A stretch of 64,000 nucleotides of DNA from an uncultured Oscillospiraceae bacterium (GTDB lineage: Bacteria > Bacillota > Clostridia > Oscillospirales > Oscillospiraceae), in NCBI GenBank assembly GCA_934512135.1, contig CAKSWT010000001.1, positions 186,001 through 250,000 on the forward strand, read 5' to 3'. The translations under genes and the position numbers were made by a program. The notes under the pieces are model-generated. The model was not told where the DNA came from, ran no database searches, and saw nothing but the letters and a program-made list of their open reading frames with translations. This document shows, piece after piece, positions 26,318 to 34,415 of this stretch. The first letter of the stretch is position 1, and the number at the start of each line of letters is the position of its first letter.

Positions 26318-27737
26318 CGTCCGTCTCCTCTCCGCCCTCTATGGGCACCTGCTCATAGGGCGCGTTCTCTGCTTCCCCGGTTTCCTCAGTCCCCGGCTCC
26401 TCCGTGGCTTCACTGGGGGCAGGAGTCGGCTCCTCGGTGGTCTCCTCCGGCTCCTTGCCGTCCAGGAAGTCCTTCTGCTCCATATAGGTCTCAAAGAACC
26501 GATGGCCGCCGCTGCTGTCCAGGGCATAGAAGAAGTAATTGGTATCCTTGGGATACAACGCCGCCATAATACTGGACAGACCCGGGTTTGCGATGGGTCC
26601 GGGGGGCAGACCCTTGTACTTATAGGTATTATAGGGATTGTCCACTGCCAGATCGTTGGCGGTGAGCTCCGTCTTGTGCTCGCCCAGGGCGTATTCCACC
26701 GTGGCGTCGATCTGAAGCAGCTCGTGGACATGGGTGGTCAGGCGGTTATAGATCACCGAGGAGATCATGGACCGCTCGGAATCCGAGCCGGCCTCCTTCT
26801 CGATCAACGATGCTACCGTCAGGATCTTATAGAGGTCCATCATGGAGTTCTCGATTTCTTCCTCGGTGAAGGTCCCCTCCTCCTCCATGCTCTGGCGGAT
26901 GGCCGCATTGCGCTCATCAATGGCCGCAAGCATTTCGTCGCTGACCTTGCTGGAGAAGTTGCTCAGGAGCTTATTGATTACCCGCTCCGGGTCATCCTCC
27001 ACATAGAAGTCGTAGGTATCCGGGAAGAGGTAGCCCTCCAGCCGGTTGACCTCTCCATAGGGACGGTCCGCCAGAAAATCGTAGTCAAACTCATAGTTGG
27101 CCGCGGTGTTCTGGAGATCCTCCAAGGTGCACACCTCATTCTCCGCCAGCATGGTGAAGATCTGGCTACAGGTGTAGCCTTCAGGGAAGGTCAGGGTCAC
27201 CGTCTTTCTGTTCTCGCTGGTGGGGGTCAAGCCGTTGACCAGGGCGTGGTAGTCAAACTGCTGGTTCAGCTCGAAGGTACCCGCGCCGAACTTCTCCTCC
27301 GCATGGCTGAACTTCCCGTAGAGCACAAACAGATATTTAAAGTTCACCAGGCCGTGATCCTTGAGGTTCTGGGCCACATCCTCCAGGGTATCCGTGTCGG
27401 ACACCGTCACCGTGACCACATTGTCCGGCTTGGTAAGGGCCAGCACGTCGTCTGCGGCGAACCACATGAGCACTGCCAGCAGCACCGACACCACCAGCAC
27501 CACCAGCATATAGATCACTGTGTGCTTTAGGGTCTTGGGCTTGGGCTCGTCCTCATCGTAGTCGTAGTCCTCGTCATCATATTCCTCGTCGTACTCACCG
27601 CCGTCATCGTCGTAGACCACATCTTCCTCGTAGTTGTGGGTGGCGGGGTCCTCATTTTCATATTCCAGGCCGTCGCTGTCCACAGACTCCGGCGCATTGG
27701 CTTCCTCGCCGTTCTGTCCGCGCTTTTTCTTCAGCAT
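26307..27737 (-). CDS. mltG: Endolytic murein transglycosylase MltG
   Basis: 476 residues from ATG 27737 (GGAGG seven bases upstream). An acidic, tyrosine-rich cytoplasmic N-terminus is followed by one transmembrane helix (about 75-97) and the YceG domain outside the cell. The catalytic glutamate lies in ASLIEKEAGSDSER, and the family region KGLPPGPIANPG is present. MltG cuts nascent peptidoglycan glycan strands and is thought to set their length. A Glu/Pro/Thr-rich C-terminal tail of about 55 residues goes beyond the usual end. The start overlaps the cyclo-ligase gene by seven bases. Confidence 0.93.
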   Translation of the reverse strand: MLKKKRGQNGEEANAPESVDSDGLEYENEDPATHNYEEDVVYDDDGGEYDEEYDDEDYDYDEDEPKPKTLKHTVIYMLVVLVVSVLLAVLMWFAADDVLALTKPDNVVTVTVSDTDTLEDVAQNLKDHGLVNFKYLFVLYGKFSHAEEKFGAGTFELNQQFDYHALVNGLTPTSENRKTVTLTFPEGYTCSQIFTMLAENEVCTLEDLQNTAANYEFDYDFLADRPYGEVNRLEGYLFPDTYDFYVEDDPERVINKLLSNFSSKVSDEMLAAIDERNAAIRQSMEEEGTFTEEEIENSMMDLYKILTVASLIEKEAGSDSERSMISSVIYNRLTTHVHELLQIDATVEYALGEHKTELTANDLAVDNPYNTYKYKGLPPGPIANPGLSSIMAALYPKDTNYFFYALDSSGGHRFFETYMEQKDFLDGKEPEETTEEPTPAPSEATEEPGTEETGEAENAPYEQVPIEGGEETDDEG

Positions 27738-28291
27738 GCGTCGCCCTCCGTTCTGCATAAAATGATAGTTTGATCTGTCGCTACGGCATCCATCCACCGA
27801 TCCTGCCGTTCCATGGGGACCTGCTCCAGCAATGCGGATTGGTAGCAGACGCCCATGGTTTTTCCGGGATAGGCCGCCAAAAAGCGGTCATAATATCCCT
27901 TTCCCCGGCCCAGCCGTCCTCCCGACGGATCAAAGGCCATGCCCGGCGCCAGCACCAGGTCGATCTCCTCCGGGTCCACCACCGGCAGCGCCTCCCCCGG
28001 CTCCGGAATTCCCCGGTATCCCGGGGCCAGCTGGGAAAGGCAGCCCACCTGGCGGCCCGTCATCGTCCCCTGGGATTCACATCGGGGCAGCACCAGATGC
28101 TTTCCCAGTCGAAGGATTTCCTCCAGCAGGGGCCCCAGCTGGGGCTCCGAAGCCATGGCGGCATAGGCCATCACCGTATCCGCCTTTTGAAACCAGGGAT
28201 GGTCCAAAATATTTCTGCACAGGGCGGCATCGTCTCCCTTGGGTGGATGCTGCCGCAGCTGTCGCCGCAATTCCAGCTTACTTTCTCTCAT
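27731..28291 (-). CDS. 5-formyltetrahydrofolate cyclo-ligase
   Basis: 186 residues from ATG 28291, which lies inside the end of the DJ-1 gene. It converts 5-formyl-THF to 5,10-methenyl-THF using ATP. Family signs are a basic N-terminal helix (SKLELRRQLR), LVLAPGMAFDPSGGRLGRGKGYYDRFL (the ATP/folate-binding signature) and GVCYQSALLEQVP. An upstream in-frame start would add eight residues. The ribosome binding site is weak, consistent with translational coupling. Confidence 0.93.
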   Translation of the reverse strand: MRESKLELRRQLRQHPPKGDDAALCRNILDHPWFQKADTVMAYAAMASEPQLGPLLEEILRLGKHLVLPRCESQGTMTGRQVGCLSQLAPGYRGIPEPGEALPVVDPEEIDLVLAPGMAFDPSGGRLGRGKGYYDRFLAAYPGKTMGVCYQSALLEQVPMERQDRWMDAVATDQTIILCRTEGDAC

Positions 28292-28826
28292 ACACCATAT
28301 AGCCGGCCACCTCATCGGGGGTATAGCTCCCCGGGAGGATTCCTGCCAGTGTCAGGCCAAACTCAATGGCGGCTCCCGGGGCCCGGCCTGTGATGATCTT
28401 TCCGTCCACCACAGCCTCCCGGTCCGGATGCAGGATGGCCTGGCCCATGGCGCCCTCGCAGCCGGGGTAGCACACCGCGTTCCGTCCGTCCAGATACCCC
28501 CGCTTCCCCAGAATCGTAGGCGCGGCGCAGATGGCCGCCACATAGCGGTCGTGGGTCAGGGCATATTCCACCGCCGCCATGGCACCGTCGCTGGCCTCGA
28601 TGGATTCCACGCCACCCAGGCCTCCGGGCAGCACGATCATATCCATGGCATCCAGGTTCATCTCCTCCAGGGTGATGTCCGCCGCCAGGGTAATTCCATG
28701 GGCTCCGGTGACCAGCTTGCCGCCGATTCCAACATACTCCATGGGAATCTGCGCACGGCGCAGCACATCGCCGGGGGCAATGGCCTCGGTCTCCTCAAAG
28801 CCTGTTCCAAGGATGATATATACCAT
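28278..28826 (-). CDS. DJ-1/PfpI family protein
   Basis: 182 residues from ATG 28826, preceded by AAAGGAG. The DJ-1 nucleophile elbow is present as AAICAAPTILG with its cysteine, with the paired Glu in GTGFEETEAI and a conserved histidine-free pattern typical of the DJ-1 rather than PfpI protease group. Members act as chaperone, deglycase or protective proteins, and the exact activity is unresolved. The first A of its ATG is shared with the tmk stop. Confidence 0.9.
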   Translation of the reverse strand: MVYIILGTGFEETEAIAPGDVLRRAQIPMEYVGIGGKLVTGAHGITLAADITLEEMNLDAMDMIVLPGGLGGVESIEASDGAMAAVEYALTHDRYVAAICAAPTILGKRGYLDGRNAVCYPGCEGAMGQAILHPDREAVVDGKIITGRAPGAAIEFGLTLAGILPGSYTPDEVAGYMVYERK

Positions 28827-29488
28827 TATAACAACTCCTTTACCGTCCGATAGACATCCTCGTGGATGTCCTCTATGGAGCGCATGCTCCCCTGTTCCGT
28901 GCAGGCGATTCGCCGCCAGCCAAACTGCTCTGCCGCCTCTCTGGCCGCCACCCGGCACTGCCGGAGATACGCCCCGTCCTTTTCATGGATGTCGGCCTCC
29001 GTGTGGGTCATGGTCTCTCTCCGGTGCATATTCTGCTGGGTGAGATCCACCGGAACGTCCAGATAGATCACCAGGTCCGGCTTTGGAAGGCCCAACAGCC
29101 GGTATTCAAAGTCAAACAGCCAGGAGAAAAACCGTTTCCGCTCCTCCTCCGGGAGCTTGCTGCCCTGATGGACCGCATTGGATGTGGTATAGCGGTCCGC
29201 CAGTACCAGGCCGCCGGCCTCATAATACGGTCCCCAGTCCTGCTTATAGGAGGCGTAGCGGTCCACCGCATAAAACGTAGACGCCGCAAAGGCATTGACA
29301 TCCGTGGGCTTTTCTCCGAAGGCTCCCTTCAGGTATAGCCGGATCAGCGCCGAGGACTCCTCCTGATACCGGGGAAATTCAATGGTTCGACAGTGGACCC
29401 CCTCCTGTTGGAGCCGCTCCAGCAGCGCCGCGCTCTGGGTGGCCTTGCCGGACCCGTCCGTTCCCTCCAGTACAATCAGCTTTCCCAT
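28826..29488 (-). CDS. tmk: Thymidylate kinase
   Basis: 220 residues. It phosphorylates dTMP to dTDP. The P-loop is EGTDGSGKATQ, with Ala in place of the usual Ser/Thr after Lys; the dTMP-binding DRYTTSNAVHQ motif and a PDLVIYLDVPVD strand are in place, followed by a lid region with RRETMTHTEADIHE. The length and motif order fit the family. In a tight operon between a glycosyltransferase (four-base gap) and the DJ-1 gene (one-base overlap). Confidence 0.92.
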   Translation of the reverse strand: MGKLIVLEGTDGSGKATQSAALLERLQQEGVHCRTIEFPRYQEESSALIRLYLKGAFGEKPTDVNAFAASTFYAVDRYASYKQDWGPYYEAGGLVLADRYTTSNAVHQGSKLPEEERKRFFSWLFDFEYRLLGLPKPDLVIYLDVPVDLTQQNMHRRETMTHTEADIHEKDGAYLRQCRVAAREAAEQFGWRRIACTEQGSMRSIEDIHEDVYRTVKELL

Positions 29489-29492
29489 GGTC

Positions 29493-30212
29493 TCATCCTT
29501 TCATCCGCCGGCATGTGACCCGCCACAGGAACTTGGGCAGACGCATCATCCGTCCCAGCCGCCAGGGCTCCTTGATCAGCCGGTACAGCCACTCCAAATT
29601 ACAGCGAATCATCCACCGCGGCGCCCGCTTTACCTGCCCCGCAAAGCCGTCCAGGCTTCCGCCCAGTCCGGCCATAAACCGCACCTGGAGCTCCTCCCGA
29701 TGAGAGGACATAAAGATCTCCTGCTTCGGCGCCCCCAGACAGACAAACAGTACGTCCGGCTTCTTGGCGTTGATCTCCGCAATCACCGGTCCGTCCTCTT
29801 GAAAATAGCCGTCATGGGTGCCGCAGACCTTCAGCCCCGGGAACCGGTCCTGGAGCTTCCGGGCCGCATCCTCGGCTACACCGGGCTTGCTGCCCAGAAA
29901 GTAGAAGGTTTTATCCGTTCCCGCCAGCCGTTCCATCAGGTTGGTGGCAAAGTCAATGCCCGCCACCTTCTGCTTCATCGGCGTACCCAGGATTTTGGCC
30001 CCCAGAACCACCCCGGCCCCGTCCGGCAGCACCAGGTCCGCCTGAGAAAGCATCTGCCGAAGATCCTCATGGAACAGGGACTCGTAGACGATCTCCGCAT
30101 TGGGCGTCACGCAGTAGGATGCCCCCGGCTGCCGGATAAGCGCCATCGCCCGATCCAGCGCCTCCTCCATGGTCACATTGTCAAAGGGGACCCCCATCAC
30201 ATCGATTCGCAT
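29493..30212 (-). CDS. WecG/TagA/CpsF-family glycosyltransferase
   Basis: 239 residues, normal for the family. It transfers N-acetylmannosamine or a similar sugar to a lipid-linked acceptor for teichoic acid or surface polysaccharide. Motifs: YCVTPNAEIVYESL, LPDGAGVVLGAKILG, then FFLGSKPGVAEDAARKL and FVCLGAPKQEIFM. No transmembrane helices; members are membrane-peripheral. First gene of the operon wecG-like/tmk/DJ-1/cyclo-ligase/mltG/U32. Confidence 0.92.
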   Translation of the reverse strand: MRIDVMGVPFDNVTMEEALDRAMALIRQPGASYCVTPNAEIVYESLFHEDLRQMLSQADLVLPDGAGVVLGAKILGTPMKQKVAGIDFATNLMERLAGTDKTFYFLGSKPGVAEDAARKLQDRFPGLKVCGTHDGYFQEDGPVIAEINAKKPDVLFVCLGAPKQEIFMSSHREELQVRFMAGLGGSLDGFAGQVKRAPRWMIRCNLEWLYRLIKEPWRLGRMMRLPKFLWRVTCRRMKG

Positions 30213-30255
30213 GTACCCGCCTCTCTCTCAGCCGTAAAATCTCATAGGTCCTATT

Positions 30256-30284
30256 ATTTTACCACACTCTGCGAGCAATGTCTA
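30256..30284 (-). promoter_or_regulatory. Promoter of the six-gene operon
   Basis: Minus strand: -35 TAGACA (30279-30284), 17-bp spacer, -10 TAAAAT (30256-30261). Confidence 0.6.
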
Positions 30285-30308
30285 GATGGGACTCCGCCCC
30301 CTACAGGC

Positions 30309-30346
30309 AAAAAGCGCCGGAGGACCGGGCAAATCCGGTCCTCCGG
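30309..30346 (-). terminator. Terminator of the lysine transporter operon
   Basis: CCGGAGGACCGG and its perfect complement around a 6-base loop; TTTTT follows on the minus strand. Confidence 0.85.
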
Positions 30347-30359
30347 CCAAGTGTTTTCC

Positions 30360-31103
30360 TTATCCCTTCAGGAAGCGGCTCAAGAACTCCTGGGTGCGGG
30401 CCTGCTGGGGATGCTCAAAGACCTGCTGGGGCTCCCCCTCCTCGCAGATGACCCCTTCGGCCATAAACACCACCCGGTTGCTGACGTCCCGGGCAAAGGC
30501 CATCTCATGGGTCACCACAATCATGGTCATGCCCTCCCGGGCCAGATCCCGCATAACGGAGAGCACCTCTCCCACCATCTCCGGGTCCAGGGCCGATGTG
30601 GGCTCGTCAAACAGCAGCAGCTCCGGCTCCATGGCCAGGGCCCGGGCAATGGCCACCCGCTGCTTCTGCCCGCCGGACAGCTGCCGGGGCCGGGCATGGA
30701 TGTACGGGGACATGCCCACCTTCTCCAGGTATTTCATGGCCTGCGCTTTGGCCTCCTGCTTGTTCTTTTTCAGGACCTTGGTCTGTCCCACCACGCAGTT
30801 GTCCAGCACGGTCATATTGTCAAACAGATTAAAGGACTGGAACACCATGCCCACCTTCGTCCGATATTCTGCGGCCTTGACGCCCTTCCCGGTGACTTCC
30901 CGGTCATGGAAGAGAATCTGCCCGCTGGTGGGGGTCTCCAACAGATTGATGCACCGAAGCAGCGTAGACTTGCCGGAGCCGGAGGCACCGATAATACAGG
31001 TCACATCTCCCTTGGACACGGTGAAATCAATGTCCTTGAGTACGGCGTTGGCGCCAAAGGACTTCGACAGGTGCCGCACCTGCAAGATCATATGGTCAGC
31101 CAT
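30360..31103 (-). CDS. Amino acid ABC transporter, ATP-binding protein
   Basis: 247 residues from ATG 31103; the in-frame upstream extension overlaps the permease gene and is not family-like. Polar amino acid class ATPase: Walker A GASGSGKSTLL, Q-loop VFQSFNLFDN, signature LSGGQKQRVAIARALA, Walker B LLLFDEPTSALDPE, and the H-loop VTHEMAFA. It powers the permease encoded just upstream. Because the operon starts with a lysine riboswitch, the substrate is probably lysine. Confidence 0.94.
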   Translation of the reverse strand: MADHMILQVRHLSKSFGANAVLKDIDFTVSKGDVTCIIGASGSGKSTLLRCINLLETPTSGQILFHDREVTGKGVKAAEYRTKVGMVFQSFNLFDNMTVLDNCVVGQTKVLKKNKQEAKAQAMKYLEKVGMSPYIHARPRQLSGGQKQRVAIARALAMEPELLLFDEPTSALDPEMVGEVLSVMRDLAREGMTMIVVTHEMAFARDVSNRVVFMAEGVICEEGEPQQVFEHPQQARTQEFLSRFLKG

Positions 31104-31104
31104 A

Positions 31105-31959
31105 TCAGCGCCCCCTTCCCATGCTCTGGAGCTCATCGTGCTCCGGATTCCGCTCGTCAAAGTTGCTGCCCTTGCCAGGGTGATTTAGCATGCCGGCCGT
31201 GGGGGCCAGCTGATCCGCCGTGGCCAAAGAATAGCTGGAGTCTCCCGCCAGCTTTTTCTCCCACAGCCGTAGCAGGAAGGAGGCAATCAGCGTCATACAG
31301 AGGTAGCCCAGCATCTCAATGGTAGCCGAGGGGAAATACAAATAGGTGGCACCCACCACGCCGCGATGTACCGCGAAGAAATCCGTAAAGGAGATGATAA
31401 ACATCACGGAGGTGTCCTTTACATTGATGATGAAGTTGTTGCCGATCTGTGGCAGAATGTTCCGCAGCGCCTGGGGGAGAATCACATAGAGCATAGTCTG
31501 GACATGGTTCATGCCAATGGCCTTGGCTCCCTCCGTCTGGCCGGGGTCAATGGACAAAATTCCGCCTCGGACCGTCTCCGCCATATAGGCGCCGGTGTTG
31601 ATGGAAACCACCAAAATGGCCGCCGCCCAGACATTGGTGAACTGCACGGCGTTGTTGGTGAAGTAAGGAAGGCCATAGTAGACAAACACCGCCTGCAGCA
31701 CCATGGGCGTTCCCCGGAACACCTCCACATAGACCCGTACAATCACCCGGATCAGCGCAAGGAAAAACCGCTTGACGGGATGATCCGTCTTCCCGTGGGG
31801 AATCGTCTGTAGAATGCCGCAGATAAAGCCGATCACACAGCCGATTACCGTGGCCACCAGTGCCAGCACCAGGGTATTCTTGATTCCCACAAAGTAAGAG
31901 CCACTGTATTTGGACCACAGCTTTGCGATGTCCTGGCCCAGTTGTATCATTCGCTCCAA
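31105..31959 (-). CDS. Amino acid ABC transporter, permease
   Basis: About 284 residues. The start is unsettled: a TTG at 31959 has AAAGGGAG nine bases upstream, and an ATG at 31950 is nearer a weaker site. HisM/GlnP-type membrane protein with five hydrophobic segments, an FRGTPMVLQ motif, and the EAA loop GAKAIGMNHVQTMLYVILPQA that docks the ATPase. After the last helix an unusual hydrophilic tail of about 50 residues continues to the stop, which touches the ATPase start. Membrane component of the presumed lysine importer. Confidence 0.92.
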   Translation of the reverse strand: MERMIQLGQDIAKLWSKYSGSYFVGIKNTLVLALVATVIGCVIGFICGILQTIPHGKTDHPVKRFFLALIRVIVRVYVEVFRGTPMVLQAVFVYYGLPYFTNNAVQFTNVWAAAILVVSINTGAYMAETVRGGILSIDPGQTEGAKAIGMNHVQTMLYVILPQALRNILPQIGNNFIINVKDTSVMFIISFTDFFAVHRGVVGATYLYFPSATIEMLGYLCMTLIASFLLRLWEKKLAGDSSYSLATADQLAPTAGMLNHPGKGSNFDERNPEHDELQSMGRGR

Positions 31960-32045
31960 TCTCGTGTACTCCCTTTCTACAGGCCCCTGAATCAGGGGCA
32001 TAAGGCGAGAGGGGATGCCTCTCGCCTATGTCAATTACCTTTGGA

Positions 32046-32978
32046 TTATTCGCCTACAGGCTGAATGGAAATTGCCTGCGCCATCAGCTCATTAAAGTCA
32101 TCGGTGGTCATGGTTTCCAGAACCTTGTTGATGGCGTTTACCAGAGCGGTGTTGCCCTTCTGCACGGAGATGCCGATGTTGACGTTCTCGGTGCGCTCCT
32201 GCTCCGTGAACTGGAAGTCTCCCTCGGTACCGGAGAAGTCCAGAATCTTCATGTCAGGATAGGCGGCAATGGCGCCCTGGGCCGTGGGCATGTCGGTGCA
32301 AATGAAGTCTACCTGATCGGTCTCCAGCGCCATGAGCATGGCAGGCGCCGTCTCGGCAGCCGTCTGAATCTTTGCATCCGTAATCTGGGGCAGGCACTTG
32401 TCATACCAGATGGTGGCAATCTGCGCCGTGCAGGAGCCGCCGGCCAGATCCCCGATGGACTTGGCATCGGCATACTTGCCGTCCGCCTTGGTGACGCAGA
32501 CGATGGTGGCATAGAAGTAGGGGCCTGCAAAGTCCACCTGCTCTGACCGCTCCGCAGTCATGGACTGACCGGCAATGGCCGCGTCAATCTGGCCGGTCTG
32601 CACCGAGGGCACCAGGGAATCCCAGTCAGACCGGATGACCTCCAGCTCCCAGCCGTTGGCCTCGCAGATCTTCTTGGCAATCATAATGTCATAGCCGTTG
32701 GCATAGTCGCTGGAATCCTTGATGGGAACGGCGCCGTTGGCGTCGTCGGTCTGGGTCCAGTTATAGGGGGCGTAAGCGCACTCCATGGCCACGGTGAACA
32801 CGCCGTCCTCCAGGCCGGGGATTGCGGCGCTCTCGCCGGTGCTATCTGCGGCAGACCCCTTCTCCTCGACGGCGGCCGTGGGCTCCGCAGCAGAGGCGGC
32901 GGACGTTTCGCTGCTGCCGCAGGCGGTCATACCCAAGACCATGGCAGCAGCCAAAAGAAGCGCAAATAATCTCTTCAT
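32046..32978 (-). CDS. Amino acid ABC transporter, substrate-binding lipoprotein
   Basis: 310 residues from ATG 32978, with GGAGGAGAC upstream. A lipoprotein signal ends LGMTAC, then a Ser/Ala/Glu-rich linker, then a type 2 periplasmic-binding fold (SBP_bac_3): FTVAMECAYAPYNW, GYDIMIAKKICEANGW, DAAIAGQSMTAERSEQVDF. The SMTxTxxR-type segment contacts the amino acid's carboxylate. It captures substrate outside the membrane for the two downstream components. The lysine riboswitch ahead points to lysine. Confidence 0.94.
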   Translation of the reverse strand: MKRLFALLLAAAMVLGMTACGSSETSAASAAEPTAAVEEKGSAADSTGESAAIPGLEDGVFTVAMECAYAPYNWTQTDDANGAVPIKDSSDYANGYDIMIAKKICEANGWELEVIRSDWDSLVPSVQTGQIDAAIAGQSMTAERSEQVDFAGPYFYATIVCVTKADGKYADAKSIGDLAGGSCTAQIATIWYDKCLPQITDAKIQTAAETAPAMLMALETDQVDFICTDMPTAQGAIAAYPDMKILDFSGTEGDFQFTEQERTENVNIGISVQKGNTALVNAINKVLETMTTDDFNELMAQAISIQPVGE

Positions 32979-32998
32979 GTGTTTGTCTCCTCCAATTT

Positions 32999-33044
32999 CT
33001 AAAAAATAAATCAGCCATAGAACAACGGGAGTGTCCATGGCTGA
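32999..33044 (-). terminator. Terminator between lysine riboswitch and transporter
   Basis: Minus strand: TCAGCCAT, 18-base loop, ATGGCTGA, then TTTATTTTTT. Positioned as the expression platform of the riboswitch, ending the transcript when lysine is plentiful. Confidence 0.8.
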
Positions 33045-33084
33045 TAGCAATTACTGACTGGATCCAATCTCAGTATTCCAACAG

Positions 33085-33252
33085 GCCGATAGCGCTCCAC
33101 AATTTGTGGCAGTCCGGCGGATATTCTCCGACGCCCCAGGCAACCATGGCACAGGCATACCACAGCCCTTCGGCAAAGCTCCCTTTCCTCCGGACGGATG
33201 CCTGTCCTTGCCTCGGAGTACTGATGCACTTTGCGCCTCTATTCGCAGCTTG
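33085..33252 (-). promoter_or_regulatory. Lysine riboswitch (L box)
   Basis: On the minus strand the conserved lysine-aptamer segments follow in order: AATAGAGGCGC, GCATCAGTA, GGAAAGGGAGCTTTGCCGAA, then GGACTGCCAC and TGGAGCGCTATC. They match the B. subtilis lysC leader piece by piece. It stands between a consensus promoter and a terminator ahead of the ABC transporter. Confidence 0.93.
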
Positions 33253-33262
33253 ATTTGCAAGC

Positions 33263-33291
33263 ATCTTAGCATATTCCTGCATAGCTGTCAA
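33263..33291 (-). promoter_or_regulatory. Promoter of the lysine transporter operon
   Basis: Minus strand: -35 TTGACA (33286-33291), 17-bp spacer, -10 TAAGAT (33263-33268). Confidence 0.85.
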
Positions 33292-33371
33292 GGGGGTCCG
33301 AGACAATTTGTGAAAAGGGCACGAAACACCCCTATGCTTTTCCGTCATCCCGGTAATTTTCGCCAAATCAC

Positions 33372-33405
33372 AAAAGCGTCCCCGAATGCCGCAGCACTCG
33401 GGGAC
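33372..33405 (-). terminator. Terminator after the Cys-rich gene
   Basis: Minus strand: GTCCCCGA pairs with TCGGGGAC across a 12-base loop; GCTTTTG follows. Confidence 0.8.
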
Positions 33406-33411
33406 TTGAGA

Positions 33412-34287
33412 TTATTTCCGGCGGCAGGGTTCCTGTCCCCCCTGACGGGGCCCAGGCCGCTCTGGCGGCTCCGTCGTCTGGCAGCAGCAGCTCCCCTGGG
33501 GCTCCCGGCACAGCGTCGTGTCCTCCCGGGTGGGGAAGAAGGCGCTCACCGGGAACTTCATCTTGGCAAAGGCCTCGCAGGGGGTCTCTTTGGCACCGGC
33601 TCCGCCCTCGGTGCAGGCCTTTGAAGGCATGCAGTAGTCATAGCTGGGAATCAGCAGCTGGGTCTGGCGCTCCAGCCGCACCAGGCTGAACTGTCCCAGG
33701 GTCACCTGGAGCTGCCGGTTCATCCCGGTAAACACCAGCTGATCGTCAAAGGCCGCCGTAACCCCCTCCGGCAGCGCCGCTTCGCCGCATGTACAAACCG
33801 GCTGGGGCCCGCAGTGGCACAGCTCGACGATCTTTGCACACAGAATCACCGGGTCCACCGCCTCCACCACGCCGGTGGGCTGCTGGGCGGTTCGCGTTCC
33901 GTTGCTGGTAAAGGTGCCGGCCCGGCCCTGGCCTCCGTAGAGCATGGCCTGCTTGGATGACATCGCCAGGCCGTAGATGGTCACCGGTTTCACCGCGCAG
34001 AGCACCGCATCGGCAATCACCCGGTAGTAATACTGGATGCTCACGCTGTAGTAGCCCTCCTGATAGCCCACCGGCTCCACGTCCACCGAGGCGTAGAGCA
34101 GCTCCGCTGACCGTGCCTTCACCGAGGTGGCGCACTCCAGGGTGTTCTGGCTTTCTGCGGTAAGATAGACCGGCACATTCTCCATGCAGTCCTGGTCCCG
34201 GCAGGCATCCATAATCTTCTGGGTGCTGATACACACCGCCTCCCGGACGTTGCTGAAATCGGAAACCGTATTCATGCAGTCACGCAT
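33412..34287 (-). CDS. Conserved cysteine-rich protein of unknown function
   Basis: 291 residues from ATG 34287, with AAGGAGGAAAA upstream. No signal peptide or membrane segment. It begins MRDCMNTVSDF and has cysteines spread throughout, including CHC, CTC and a CCC run near the C-terminus; the middle holds strand-rich stretches such as VSIQYYYRVIADAV. The shape recalls cysteine-rich proteins common in spore-forming Clostridia, possibly coat-associated, but I do not recognise a named family. The tail is basic and Pro/Arg-rich. It is a single-gene unit between two terminators. Confidence 0.8.
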   Translation of the reverse strand: MRDCMNTVSDFSNVREAVCISTQKIMDACRDQDCMENVPVYLTAESQNTLECATSVKARSAELLYASVDVEPVGYQEGYYSVSIQYYYRVIADAVLCAVKPVTIYGLAMSSKQAMLYGGQGRAGTFTSNGTRTAQQPTGVVEAVDPVILCAKIVELCHCGPQPVCTCGEAALPEGVTAAFDDQLVFTGMNRQLQVTLGQFSLVRLERQTQLLIPSYDYCMPSKACTEGGAGAKETPCEAFAKMKFPVSAFFPTREDTTLCREPQGSCCCQTTEPPERPGPRQGGQEPCRRK

Positions 34288-34378
34288 GGCATTTTCCTCC
34301 TTATTCTGCGAATCATCGTGGATTGCTTCCACTGCAGTCTATGTCCTAGGAGAAAAATGGTGTTTCCAAGATGCCAAA

Positions 34379-34406
34379 CAGGCGGCGCTGCACCCAGCGC
34401 CGCCTG
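34379..34406 (-). terminator. Terminator after dprA
   Basis: CAGGCGGCGCT and its complement around a 6-base loop; on the minus strand TTTGG follows. Confidence 0.65.
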
Positions 34407-34415
34407 TTGCTCGAT

